Source: Burkholderiales bacterium Ga0077547
GTDB taxonomy: Bacteria > Pseudomonadota > Gammaproteobacteria > Burkholderiales > Burkholderiaceae_C
Reading direction: 5' to 3'
Length of the DNA: 50,936 nucleotides
Assembly (NCBI GenBank): GCA_001464195.1
Contig: LNEY01000024.1
Coordinates: 1-50,936, forward strand
The stretch's first letter is position 1, and each line of letters starts with the position of its first letter. This document shows, one piece after another, positions 1-8,007 of the stretch. The notes below the pieces were generated by a model. The model had not been told where the DNA came from, ran no database searches, and was given only the letters and a program-made list of their open reading frames with translations. A program made the position numbers and the translations under genes.

Positions 1-496
1 CTGGCGGCGGTCTGGCGGCTGCCCGTCATCTTCATCTGCGAGAACAACCAGTACATGGAGTACACACCGATCTCGACCATGATTCCCGTCGCTCGTCCGG
101 CCGCGGACCGGGCGTCCGCTTACGGGCTGCGCCCGATCCTGATTGACGGCAACGATGTGGCCGCGGTGCGCTCGACCATTGCCGAGGCGGTCGACCGCGC
201 TCGCAAGGGTGATGGCCCGAGCCTGATCGAAGCCGATACCTACCGGCTCAAAGGCCACTCCGCGCTCGACCCGGCGGCCTATCGCCCTGCCGAGGAGGTG
301 GCCAGCTGGAAGACCAAGGACCCGCTGCCTCGTCAGCACGCCGTACTGCGCGAAAGCCGATCTGACCGCCTTCGACACCGACGCGGTGGCTCGCATCGAG
401 GCCATGACCGACAGTGCGTTCGCCGCCGAGCCGCCCGACCCCGGCGAGGCCTGGCGCGATGTCTGGAGTGATGGAGGCTGGCAGTGGCGGAACTGA
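1..496 (+). CDS. TPP-dependent 2-oxoacid/acetoin-type dehydrogenase E1 alpha subunit (5' truncated, apparent frameshift)
   Basis: C-terminal part of an E1 alpha subunit, which with E1 beta decarboxylates or cleaves a keto substrate on thiamine diphosphate and passes the acyl group to lipoyl. The sequence starts inside the gene in frame 1 and shows the family motifs ENNQY and YRLKGHS. The frame-1 reading turns into arginine-rich nonsense after about residue 115. From about base 350 the E1-like ending (KADLTAFD, then DPGEAWRDVW) continues in frame 2 and stops at TGA 494-496. The shift lies somewhere in 320-350. It is either a real mutation, which would disable the subunit, or a sequencing error. 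The stop overlaps the GTG start of E1 beta by 13 bases. The family is certain; the substrate (acetoin, pyruvate or other) is not. Confidence 0.8.
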
Positions 497-1455
497 CTTA
501 TCGCAACGCCGTCGCCGCGGCGCTGGCGCAAGAGATGGCGCGCGACGAGCGTGTGGTGTTGCTCGGCGAAGACGTGGCTTGCGGCGGCGTCTTCAAGACC
601 ACCGTGGGCCTGCAGGAACGCTTCGGCGCCGAGCGGGTCTGGGACACCCCGATCTCCGAACAGGCGATCGTCGGCGCGGCGATGGGTGCCGCGATGGCGG
701 GCCTGCGGCCGGTGGCCGAAATCATGTTCTCCGACTTTTACGCCACCTGCTGGGACCAGGCCAAGACCCGCTACATGACCGGCGGTCAGGTGACGATGCC
801 GCTGGTGCTGCGCAGCGCGAACGGCGCTGGAGGCATGGGCTTTGGCGCGCAGCACGGCCAGTCGCTGGAAAACTGGGCGATGTGCGTGCCGGGTCTCAAG
901 ATCGTCTCGCCCGCCTCGCCGGTCGAGATGTTCGGGCTGCTGGCTGCAGCGATCCGCGACAACGACCCGGTGATGGTGTTCGAACACAAGGCCCTGTATG
1001 CCAGCAAGGAAGACTGCCCGCCCGGCGAGCAGCTGATCCCGCTCGGCCAGGCGCGCACCGTGCGCGAAGGCCGCGATGTGACCTTGGTGGCGCTGTCGAT
1101 CACGGTGGGCATCTGCGTGAAGGCGGCAGCCCAGCTGGCCGCTGCAGGGATCGACGCCGAAATCCTGGACCTGCGCTGCCTGGTACCGCTCGATGCCGCC
1201 AGCGTACTGCGCTCGGTGCAAAAGACCGGGCGCGTGGTCATCGTCGAAGAAAACCCCGGTCAGCTCGGCTGGGGCGCAGCGATCGCTGCCATCCTGGCCG
1301 AGGAAGCGTGGGACGCTTTGACCGCACCGGTCATCCGCGTCAGCGCCGGCAACGTGCCGTTGCCTGTGGCCTCGGAGCTCGAAGCGGAGGTTCTCGTGTC
1401 ACCTGCGCGTGTCGTCGCAGCGGTGACCGCGCTGTGTAACCGCAGTAAGTCGTAG
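484..1455 (+). CDS. TPP-dependent dehydrogenase E1 beta subunit (AcoB/PdhB type)
   Basis: Transketolase-like beta subunit of 323 aa, the usual length for AcoB/PdhB/BkdB proteins. Family motifs include LGEDVACGG near residue 20, then DTPISEQAIVG, and a C-terminal transketolase domain containing VIVEE. It completes the thiamine diphosphate site with E1 alpha. The GTG start at 484 is preceded by GGAGG at 473-477 and overlaps the E1 alpha stop, so the two are translationally coupled. No E2 acyltransferase catalytic domain or E3 dihydrolipoamide dehydrogenase is in the window; only a lone lipoyl domain follows at 2554. Substrate is unknown. Acetoin dehydrogenase is the closest familiar relative by appearance, but the neighbours suggest a role in a coenzyme-M-linked pathway. 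Confidence 0.88.
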   Translation: MAELTYRNAVAAALAQEMARDERVVLLGEDVACGGVFKTTVGLQERFGAERVWDTPISEQAIVGAAMGAAMAGLRPVAEIMFSDFYATCWDQAKTRYMTGGQVTMPLVLRSANGAGGMGFGAQHGQSLENWAMCVPGLKIVSPASPVEMFGLLAAAIRDNDPVMVFEHKALYASKEDCPPGEQLIPLGQARTVREGRDVTLVALSITVGICVKAAAQLAAAGIDAEILDLRCLVPLDAASVLRSVQKTGRVVIVEENPGQLGWGAAIAAILAEEAWDALTAPVIRVSAGNVPLPVASELEAEVLVSPARVVAAVTALCNRSKS

Positions 1456-1496
1456 GCAGCAAGTCTTAAATCGACCAACGAAAGCAGGGGAAAGCC

Positions 1497-2537
1497 ATGG
1501 AGATTCGAGGCCAGGAAGTGTTGCTTCCGTTGTCTGCGGTGTCGGCGTTTCCGCGTCCGCACTGGCTGCAAGGACGCGTCCTCGGTTCACTGCATGAGCC
1601 GGTCTATCGCAGCCACAACCTGCGTGTCACTTACGAAGATGCGTGCAAGCTCTGCGCTCACGAGCAGGAGGCCGCAGGCCTCGACATCCTGACCGATGGC
1701 GCCCAGTACTACGAATGGGAAGCGCCGGGGTTTCAGCTCGAGCCGATCTTCCACTTCATTCCGGAGAACCTGGGCGGCTTCGTTCCCTACGGCCCGCCCG
1801 GTGACGGGGCCAAGTACAAGCCCTTCTACAAGGCGTCGGTCACTGGTCCGGTGACCTGGAAGCGTCCGATCTTCGAGCCCGTCGTCTATGCGATGCAGAA
1901 CGCGACCCAGAAGCCGTTCAAGGTGGCCTTCCTCGGCCCGGCGCAGCAGGCCATCATCTGCGACGACCAGTACTACGGCTCACCGCAGAAGCTGGCGTTT
2001 GCGCTGGCGGTAGCGCTGAATCAGGAGCTGAAGTACCTCGTCTCGATGGGTCTGGAGTCGGTGCAGATGATCGACGTGCTCGCGCCCTACACGCAAGACG
2101 ACTGGCAGATGGAGGCGCAGGACATCTTGTTCGACGGCGTCAACGCGATCAAGTTCTGGCATGTCTGCTACGGCAGCGTCGATGGTCAGCGCGACGTGTT
2201 CGAGGGCAAGGTCAAGGAAATGATGCCGCTGTTCCACCGTTCCAGGGCCGATGTGATCCATGTCGAGACCGCGAACATGGGCTTTGTTGAACTCGACGCG
2301 CTGCGTGCGTTCCCGAAGAACAAGGTGCTCGGCATCGGTGTCGTCGATTCCAAGAACACGATGGTCGAGTCCCCTGAACTCATTGCCGACCGCATCCGCA
2401 AGGGGCTGCAAGTGGTGCCCCCCGATCGCCTGCTGGTGTCGCCCGACTGCGGCCTGGGCTACTTCAGCCGCAGCGTCGCTTATGGGAAGTTGCGGGCCAT
2501 GGGTGAGGCGACGCGGCGAGTGCGCGCGTCGCTGTGA
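1497..2537 (+). CDS. MetE-fold zinc thiol alkyltransferase, epoxyalkane:coenzyme M transferase-like
   Basis: Protein of 346 aa with the fold of the C-terminal half of cobalamin-independent methionine synthase (COG0620). The zinc ligands are visible as His222-x-Cys224, Glu257 (in HVETAN) and Cys318 (in SPDCGLG). The N terminus has the PRPxWL motif of stand-alone family members. Epoxyalkane:CoM transferases (XecA of Xanthobacter, EtnE of ethene-degrading actinobacteria) belong to this family, have one catalytic domain of about 370 aa, and activate coenzyme M on zinc. Location in an operon with coenzyme M biosynthesis genes makes a CoM-using alkyltransferase more likely than methionine synthesis. 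Start ATG 1497 follows AGGGGAAAG. The alternative is a core-MetE methyltransferase; motifs alone do not decide it. Confidence 0.72.
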   Translation: MEIRGQEVLLPLSAVSAFPRPHWLQGRVLGSLHEPVYRSHNLRVTYEDACKLCAHEQEAAGLDILTDGAQYYEWEAPGFQLEPIFHFIPENLGGFVPYGPPGDGAKYKPFYKASVTGPVTWKRPIFEPVVYAMQNATQKPFKVAFLGPAQQAIICDDQYYGSPQKLAFALAVALNQELKYLVSMGLESVQMIDVLAPYTQDDWQMEAQDILFDGVNAIKFWHVCYGSVDGQRDVFEGKVKEMMPLFHRSRADVIHVETANMGFVELDALRAFPKNKVLGIGVVDSKNTMVESPELIADRIRKGLQVVPPDRLLVSPDCGLGYFSRSVAYGKLRAMGEATRRVRASL

Positions 2538-2553
2538 CGGAGGCATCGGGGGC

Positions 2554-2790
2554 ATGATCTATCGCATCAAACTGCCACGCCTGGGCGAGACCATGGAAGA
2601 GGGCACCCTCACGACATGGCACAAGCAGGTGGGTGACGCTGTCGCCAAGGGTGATCTGCTGTATTGCGTCGAAACCGACAAGACATCGATGGACATCGAG
2701 TCGGTCTGGGCCGGCCAGCTGCAGGAGATTTGCTGCCCCGCCGGACAGACCGTCCCGGTGGGCACGGTGGTGGCAGTGATCAGCGCCTGA
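2554..2790 (+). CDS. Stand-alone lipoyl-domain protein
   Basis: A 78-aa protein that is just one biotinyl/lipoyl domain of the E2 type. The modifiable lysine is Lys43 in ETDKTSMDIES, and the domain's GxxxxxG turn is preserved. There is no peripheral-subunit-binding domain and no acyltransferase domain, although normal E2 proteins exceed 350 aa. ATG 2554 was chosen because CGGAGG lies about 10 bases upstream and the domain begins exactly there. It presumably takes the acyl or aldehyde-derived group from the E1 alpha/beta pair encoded at 1-1455. Where the group goes next is unclear because no catalytic E2 is present. A trans-acting E2 elsewhere in the genome is possible. Confidence 0.85.
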   Translation: MIYRIKLPRLGETMEEGTLTTWHKQVGDAVAKGDLLYCVETDKTSMDIESVWAGQLQEICCPAGQTVPVGTVVAVISA

Positions 2791-2804
2791 CCGACGCGGG
2801 CGGC

Positions 2805-3749
2805 ATGAGCGCGACCTACTCCGCCAGCGACAAGCGCGTTGCGCTCGATGAGCTCGCCACGCATGTGCGCGATGGCGATCTCGTCGCGGTGGGCGGCGGT
2901 CTCTCGTCGCGCGAGCCGATGGCGGTGCTGCGCGCGTTGATCCGTGCCGGACGCAGCCGTCTGCAGGTGGTCGGCTCGGCACACGGCATCGACATCGACC
3001 TGCTCTGCGGCGCCGGCGCGGTCGCGAAATCGCTCGAAAGCTATGTCGGCTTCGAACAGGATTTCGGCATGGCACCAAACTACCGCCGCGCCTGCGAGTC
3101 AGGCGCAGCCGAGGTGGCCGACAGCTGCTGCTACACCGTGGTGCAGCAGTTGCGCGCGGCCGCCTATGGCATCCCGTTCCTGCCGGTGCGATCGGTGCGT
3201 GGCACCGGGTTCGAGTCGCTGCATCCCGAATACCTGCCGATGACCTGTCCGTTCACCGGCGACGAGCTGCTGTTGGTGCCTGCCTTGCAACCCGATGTCG
3301 CGATCATTCACGCGCAATACGGTGACGCCCACGGCAACCTGCGCATCGTTGGGCCGCCGGTGGCCGACATCCTCTTCGCACGCGCATCGAAGAAGGTCAT
3401 TGCCAGCGTCGAGCGCATCGTCTCCAACGATGAGTTGCAGACACTCGGCGGCGTCAATGTCCCTTACTTTCATGTCGCAGCGATCGCCGAAGTGCCGCTG
3501 GGCGCGCACCCCACTGCGTGCTACCCGATGTACGCCTACGACCGCGAACACACTGCCGTCTACTACGCCGCGGCCAGCGCCAGTGCAGAGGTGTTTCGCA
3601 CCGATTACCTCGACCGCTACGTCTTCGGCTGTCCCGACCACGCGGAGTACCTCGCGCGCATCGGCGGCGAAGCCAGGCGCGCGCACCTCGCCACGTGGCA
3701 GGACGGCGACGCCGCCTGGATGAAGCTCTACGACGGAGCCGCGTCGTGA
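2805..3749 (+). CDS. CoA-transferase-fold protein, subunit A (GctA/IpdA-like)
   Basis: Subunit A of a class I CoA-transferase-fold heterodimer, 314 aa, close to the roughly 320 aa of glutaconate CoA-transferase GctA. It has the N-terminal glycine-rich VGGGLSSREP segment, the DLLCGAGAVAKS stretch and HAQYGDAHGN, typical of the family. Start ATG 2805 is 14 bases after the lipoyl gene; a longer in-frame reading upstream overlaps the lipoyl gene and is rejected. It pairs with subunit B at 3746 by a GTGA overlap. Members of this fold include true CoA-transferases and the IpdAB ring-cleaving enzymes of steroid breakdown, which are not transferases. Subunit B lacks the transferase glutamate, so IpdAB-like chemistry on a CoA ester should be considered. 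Confidence 0.82.
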   Translation: MSATYSASDKRVALDELATHVRDGDLVAVGGGLSSREPMAVLRALIRAGRSRLQVVGSAHGIDIDLLCGAGAVAKSLESYVGFEQDFGMAPNYRRACESGAAEVADSCCYTVVQQLRAAAYGIPFLPVRSVRGTGFESLHPEYLPMTCPFTGDELLLVPALQPDVAIIHAQYGDAHGNLRIVGPPVADILFARASKKVIASVERIVSNDELQTLGGVNVPYFHVAAIAEVPLGAHPTACYPMYAYDREHTAVYYAAASASAEVFRTDYLDRYVFGCPDHAEYLARIGGEARRAHLATWQDGDAAWMKLYDGAAS

Positions 3750-4597
3750 CCGCCGCCACCTGTAGCCTGGGCGAGGCGATGATCTTCCAGCTTGCGCGCA
3801 CCGTCAGAAACGGCGATCTCGCCTTCCACGGCTTCGGCTCACCGCTGGTGCAACTCGCCTTGCACCTGGCCAAGCGCACGCACGCGCCCGACCTGGTGCT
3901 GGTGGCGGGCGCCACTTATGGCGTCAACCCCAACCCGCCCTTCCTGACGCCAACCTCCAACGATTGGGTGCTGGACCGCGGCGCTGAATGCTCGCTCGAC
4001 ATCGAAGCGCTGTTCGATCTCGCCGCGTCCGGCCGAATGGATCGGATGTTTCTCTCCGGTCTGCAGATCGACCGCTACGGCAATGCCAACGTCACCCGCC
4101 TGGGCAGCGGCGAACGTCCCTCGGTGAAGCTCCCCGGCGGTGGCGGCGGCTGCAACCTGTCTTGCGATGTCGGTCATTTCACGCTGTGGACCGCGGCGCA
4201 TCGCAGCCCGCCAGGCAAGAACGGCAAGCGCCTGTTGCGGCTGGTCGAGACGTGCGATTTCGTCACCAGCCTCGGCCACCGCGCGCCCGATGGCCGCAGC
4301 CGGCGCACGCTCGGCCACCGCGGTGGCGGTCCCGACTGGCTGGTCACCGAGCTCGGCGTGTTCGATTTCGATGCTGACGGCCACCTGCGGCTGCGGGCCG
4401 TGTACCCCGATGTCGATGTTGCCGAGGTCGCAGACAACACCGGCTTTGCGCTGCGCGTCGCCGATGACCTGCAGGTCGCGGCGCTTCCCGATGCACAAGC
4501 GGTCGCCTTGATCCGTCGGCTCGATCCGCTTGGCATCCACCGCAAGGAGTTGCGCCCGGCCGATCACGAACGTCGCTTTACCCTCGGTAGCGGTTGA
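3746..4597 (+). CDS. CoA-transferase-fold protein, subunit B (GctB/IpdB-like), catalytic Glu replaced by Ala
   Basis: Subunit B of 283 aa. The second half matches the GctB/IpdB pattern: LQIDRYGNANV, a five-glycine run followed by CNLSC, VTELGVFDFD, DNTGFAL and a closing LDPLGI. In glutaconate CoA-transferase B the nucleophilic Glu54 lies in an IVESG motif. The matching segment here reads LVAGATYG, placing alanine at residue 54. This predicts loss of the glutamyl-CoA intermediate and hence no classical CoA-transferase activity, as in IpdB. GTG 3746 overlaps the subunit A stop (GTGA). The end overlaps a TTG of the next gene, so the subunit is embedded in the same transcript as the coenzyme M genes. 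Confidence 0.82.
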   Translation: MTAATCSLGEAMIFQLARTVRNGDLAFHGFGSPLVQLALHLAKRTHAPDLVLVAGATYGVNPNPPFLTPTSNDWVLDRGAECSLDIEALFDLAASGRMDRMFLSGLQIDRYGNANVTRLGSGERPSVKLPGGGGGCNLSCDVGHFTLWTAAHRSPPGKNGKRLLRLVETCDFVTSLGHRAPDGRSRRTLGHRGGGPDWLVTELGVFDFDADGHLRLRAVYPDVDVAEVADNTGFALRVADDLQVAALPDAQAVALIRRLDPLGIHRKELRPADHERRFTLGSG

Positions 4598-4611
4598 CCA
4601 CGAAAGCCAGG

Positions 4612-5529
4612 ATGACTGCTCAAGCCCCTCTCGCCTTTCGCGACCAGCGCAACGTCGTTCCGCTGCCCTACCGCCAGGTCAGCGTCCAGCCTTATGCCGG
4701 GGCGATGACTGAAGCGGCGATCACGGCGCACCTGATGGGCCGCGAAGCCTACCGGCGCACCAATTTCATCGTTCTGCATCGGGGCCAGGTCGAGGCGAGC
4801 GAACTCGCCGTGGTCGCCATACAGCGTGCTGCCGAAGAGCCGCTTTTTTCGCCGATCACCGCAGTCGAGGTGCTGGCGCTGCCCGACACCTGTGTGTATG
4901 CCCACGATCCCGAGACCGACTGCGCGAATCGCTCGGCGCTGGCGGCGCTGGCGCATGCCCAAGGCGTGGGCGTTGACCGCACCCTGGTGGTCGGGGGGCT
5001 CTACGACCACGTGAACTTCATCCACCACCCCGACCCGATCGTGCTGCGCATCGTCGAAGTCGCGCCGCCCGAGCCGCCGAAGCTCTTCGACCTGGTGCGG
5101 CAAGTGCTGCGCTATGCCGATCTGCCGGCGATCCGGGTAGAACTGGAGCGCATCGAGATCGCCGATCTCGCGCGCCGGCACCCGTCGCCCGAGTACCTGG
5201 TGCCTTGCCGCTCGGGCGGTCTGGACAAGTTGGGAGGGCACGTCAGTTTTCTCGACGAGCGGCCTGCCGAGCGGCGCGACTGGGTGCTGGTGGGCTGCGA
5301 GCGCAGCCTGCAGTTCCACCGCCACTATTACGGCGACGAGCCACCGCGGGTGGAGATGTGCCCGCGACGCATCGCTGGGGCACGCGGCGAGCCGACGATG
5401 CTCAAGTGCTGCCTGCTCGAATTCGACATCGAGCGGGAAGGAAACGTCATGACCGTGCCCTGGGGCACCGACCTGGCGATGGTCGAGCGCGCCTTGCATC
5501 AACTGGTCGACGAGAGCCACCATGCTTGA
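4612..5529 (+). CDS. Unrecognised conserved-looking protein in the coenzyme M cluster
   Basis: I do not recognise this family. The protein is about 305 aa from ATG 4612; a TTG at 4594 overlapping the previous stop as TTGA would add six residues. It is soluble, with no signal peptide or membrane segment. It contains clustered potential metal ligands: [10 protein letters not shown], a Cys in VPCRSGG, VGCERS, FHRHYYG, EMCPRR and a CC pair near the C terminus. The last 8 bases overlap the start of the ComA-like gene, so it belongs to the operon. Codon use looks like its neighbours. It is a candidate for a step no recognised enzyme covers, such as the final reduction in coenzyme M synthesis, but that is inference only. 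Confidence 0.75.
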   Translation: MTAQAPLAFRDQRNVVPLPYRQVSVQPYAGAMTEAAITAHLMGREAYRRTNFIVLHRGQVEASELAVVAIQRAAEEPLFSPITAVEVLALPDTCVYAHDPETDCANRSALAALAHAQGVGVDRTLVVGGLYDHVNFIHHPDPIVLRIVEVAPPEPPKLFDLVRQVLRYADLPAIRVELERIEIADLARRHPSPEYLVPCRSGGLDKLGGHVSFLDERPAERRDWVLVGCERSLQFHRHYYGDEPPRVEMCPRRIAGARGEPTMLKCCLLEFDIEREGNVMTVPWGTDLAMVERALHQLVDESHHA

Positions 5530-6472
5530 CAGCCACTGGCGCGATGTGGCCGTGATCGCCGAGTTGCGCGCCGAGCGCACCGCGCCACCGCGCTCGGCCG
5601 GCATGACGATGGTCATCGATACCGGCCTGGGCGTGGCCGCCACGGCGGACATCCTGGAAGTCGCGGGCGACTACATCGATTTGTGGAAGCTCAGCTTCGG
5701 CACCTCGGTGTTCGTGCGCCCGGCGGTGCTGGAGCGCAAGCTTGAACTCATCAACGCGCGCAAGATCCTCACCTGCCCCGGCGGCACCTTGTTCGAGGCC
5801 GCGATCCTGCAGCACCACTGCCGGGTCTACACCACGCGCGCGGTCGAGGTCGGCTTCACCGCGGTCGAGATCTCCGATGGCACGATCGAGCTCCCGGCCT
5901 TCCGCCGCCAGCGCGTCATCGACTGCGCGCGCAACGCGGGGTTGGTCGTCGTCACCGAAGTCGGCAAGAAGGATCCGAATGCGCAGCCACCGATCGCGCA
6001 GCTCGCCGAACAGGCACTGCGCGACCTGGAATGGGGGGCGCACTGGGTCATCGTCGAGGGACGCGAATCGGGCATCGGCGTCGGCGTCTACAACGAACAG
6101 GGTGCGCTCGATGCCCAGGCGCTGGAAACGTTTGCCCGCATCCTCGGCAACAAGATCGACCGGCTGATCTGGGAAGCGCCGCAAAAGCACCAGCAAACCG
6201 CGCTGATCGAGCGCTTCGGTATCAATGTCGGTCTGGGTAACGTGGCGCCGGAGCATGTGCTCGCGCTGGAATCGCTGCGCTTGGGCCTGCGCTTTGAAAC
6301 CCTGAAGCCGATCGCCGACAAGCTGCAGCAAAGCGGGCTGTGGGCCCCCGACCAGATCGAGGCCGACGTGATCGGCGAGGCCGTGGGTGAGGCAGAAGGC
6401 GGGCGGGCCAACCCGATGCACGTGTCGCCCATTTATTTGACGCCCACGCCGCCTCGGAAGGGGCAGGGGTGA
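5522..6472 (+). CDS. comA: Phosphosulfolactate synthase (ComA family; XcbB1-like)
   Basis: ComA-family TIM-barrel enzyme that adds sulfite to phosphoenolpyruvate to give phosphosulfolactate, the first step of coenzyme M synthesis. Family hallmarks are VIDTGLG (residues 31-37) and [11 protein letters not shown] (52-62, Lys56), followed by [16 protein letters not shown] and TEVGKK. It is 316 aa, longer than the roughly 250-290 aa of most relatives; the extra residues form a low-complexity C-terminal tail. ATG 5522 overlaps the preceding gene by 8 bases, and the stop overlaps the next GTG as GTGA. Spore-formers use a homolog for sulfolactate, but the three following genes match the Xanthobacter coenzyme M operon and favour that role. 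Confidence 0.88.
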   Translation: MLDSHWRDVAVIAELRAERTAPPRSAGMTMVIDTGLGVAATADILEVAGDYIDLWKLSFGTSVFVRPAVLERKLELINARKILTCPGGTLFEAAILQHHCRVYTTRAVEVGFTAVEISDGTIELPAFRRQRVIDCARNAGLVVVTEVGKKDPNAQPPIAQLAEQALRDLEWGAHWVIVEGRESGIGVGVYNEQGALDAQALETFARILGNKIDRLIWEAPQKHQQTALIERFGINVGLGNVAPEHVLALESLRLGLRFETLKPIADKLQQSGLWAPDQIEADVIGEAVGEAEGGRANPMHVSPIYLTPTPPRKGQG

Positions 6473-8007
6473 GGGCCGGCGGTACAGAGCCTGCTGCCCG
6501 GGGCGGGGAGGGCGACAGCGCCCTGGAGGTCGGTGGACGATTGGCGGGTGGCCCCGCTGCCGAATTGGTGGCCCAGGCCTTCGCCGAAGAACTGCGCCAC
6601 CAGGCGGTGCTCGCCGACGCCATCGGTCCGGTGGACCTCGCCTACGTGCTCGCTCTCATCGAAGCTGGCACGGTGCCGCGCGACGCAGGACGCGCCTTGC
6701 TTGCCGCCCTGCTCGATCTGCACGACCATCCGCAGTCGCTGACCCTCGCCCCAGCGCTCGGCGACCTCTACACCAACCGCGAAGCCTGGCTCGCAGCGCG
6801 CACACCGACCACCGACTGGCTCGGCGCGGGCCGTGCCCGGCGCGAAGCGACGACGACCGCCTTCCACCTCTTGGTCTGCGCACGCGTGAGTGCCTTCGCG
6901 CAGTCGCTGTCCGCGCTCGGCCACGAGCTCATCGCACAGGCACAAGCGCATCGCGACGCCCTGGTGGCCGACTACACCTATTTGCAGGCGGGCCAGCCCA
7001 CCACCTTTGGCCACTACCTGCTGGGCTTCGTCGGTCCGCTGCTGCGCGACCTCGAGCGCGCCCGTGAATTTCACCAGCGCTTCGACCGCTGCCCATCCGG
7101 CTGCGGCAGCACCAACGGCTCACGCCTGGCCCCCGACCGCCAACGCCTGGCCGAACTGCTCGGCTTTGGCGGGATGGTCGAACACGCACGCGACGCGATG
7201 TGGCAGGCCGATGGCCCGATCGAAGGCATGGCGCTGGTCGTCGCTGCACTCGTCAACCTCGACCGATTGGCCGAGGACCTGATGGTGTTTGCCACGGTCG
7301 AATTCGGCGTCGTCGAACTCCATGATGGGCAAGCCCGGGCCAGCAAGATCATGCCGCAGAAGAAGAACCCGTACGCCCTCGCTTATGTGCGCTCGGCGGC
7401 GAATCAGGCCATCGGCCTGCAGGCGGCGCTCGCTGCCTCGGGCCGCATGCCCACGGGGCAGATGGACAGCCGCCTGCTCGCCTATGGCGAACTGCCCCGC
7501 GCCCTCCAACTCGCCGCTGGCGCGGCCGAGCTGATGCGCGTGACCCTGGCCGGCCTCGCGCTGTCGCGCGAGCGCGCCGCGCGCACGCTGGAGCGCAGCT
7601 TCGTGCTCGCGACCGATCTGGCCGAGACGCTGGTGACCGAGGCAGGCCTGGAGCACCGCGCGGCGCACCGTGTCGTCGGCTGGCTCTCGCGGACCTTGCA
7701 CGACGCCAATCGAGATGCCGCGTCACTGACGCCGGCCGACCTGGCAAACGCGGCCGAGGCCGTGCTCGGACGCAGCCTGACGCTGGACGCGGCAACGCTC
7801 GCCCGGGCGCTGGACCCGCGCGACGCCATTGCCGCGCGGCAAGGGGCGGGTGGCGCGGCCGAGGCGCCGATGACGGCGATGATCGAAGTGTTCCGCAGCG
7901 AGTTGGCCAACTCGGCGGCGTGGTTCGATGCCACCACTGCGCGTGCCGACGCCGCTCGCCAGCAGTTGCTGGCGATGGCCCGACGAGTCGCTGCCGGAGC
8001 GGCCTGA
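6469..8007 (+). CDS. Aspartase/fumarase-superfamily lyase, argininosuccinate-lyase-like (candidate coenzyme M biosynthesis, XcbC1/XcbD1 type)
   Basis: A 512-aa lyase of the argininosuccinate lyase branch. The superfamily signature loop is present as [11 protein letters not shown] (291-301). The expected catalytic serine is kept as Ser292, but the flanking GSS is altered to ASK. The first 30 or so residues are low-complexity and precede the conserved fold. It directly follows the phosphosulfolactate synthase with a GTGA overlap. In Xanthobacter, a functionally distinct superfamily member removes phosphate from phosphosulfolactate to give sulfoacrylate. This gene or the next is the likely counterpart. 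Housekeeping argininosuccinate lyase is unlikely, given the altered signature and the context. Confidence 0.82.
   Translation: MRAGGTEPAARGGEGDSALEVGGRLAGGPAAELVAQAFAEELRHQAVLADAIGPVDLAYVLALIEAGTVPRDAGRALLAALLDLHDHPQSLTLAPALGDLYTNREAWLAARTPTTDWLGAGRARREATTTAFHLLVCARVSAFAQSLSALGHELIAQAQAHRDALVADYTYLQAGQPTTFGHYLLGFVGPLLRDLERAREFHQRFDRCPSGCGSTNGSRLAPDRQRLAELLGFGGMVEHARDAMWQADGPIEGMALVVAALVNLDRLAEDLMVFATVEFGVVELHDGQARASKIMPQKKNPYALAYVRSAANQAIGLQAALAASGRMPTGQMDSRLLAYGELPRALQLAAGAAELMRVTLAGLALSRERAARTLERSFVLATDLAETLVTEAGLEHRAAHRVVGWLSRTLHDANRDAASLTPADLANAAEAVLGRSLTLDAATLARALDPRDAIAARQGAGGAAEAPMTAMIEVFRSELANSAAWFDATTARADAARQQLLAMARRVAAGAA

Noticed and set aside
414..1439. 341-codon plus-strand frame overlapping E1 beta
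   Set aside because: Arg-rich shadow in another frame of a clear E1 beta gene.
1..2790. Ordinary acetoin dehydrogenase operon
   Set aside because: No E2 catalytic domain, no E3 and no AcoR-type regulator are present, and a MetE-like gene interrupts the set. The E1 family resemblance remains.
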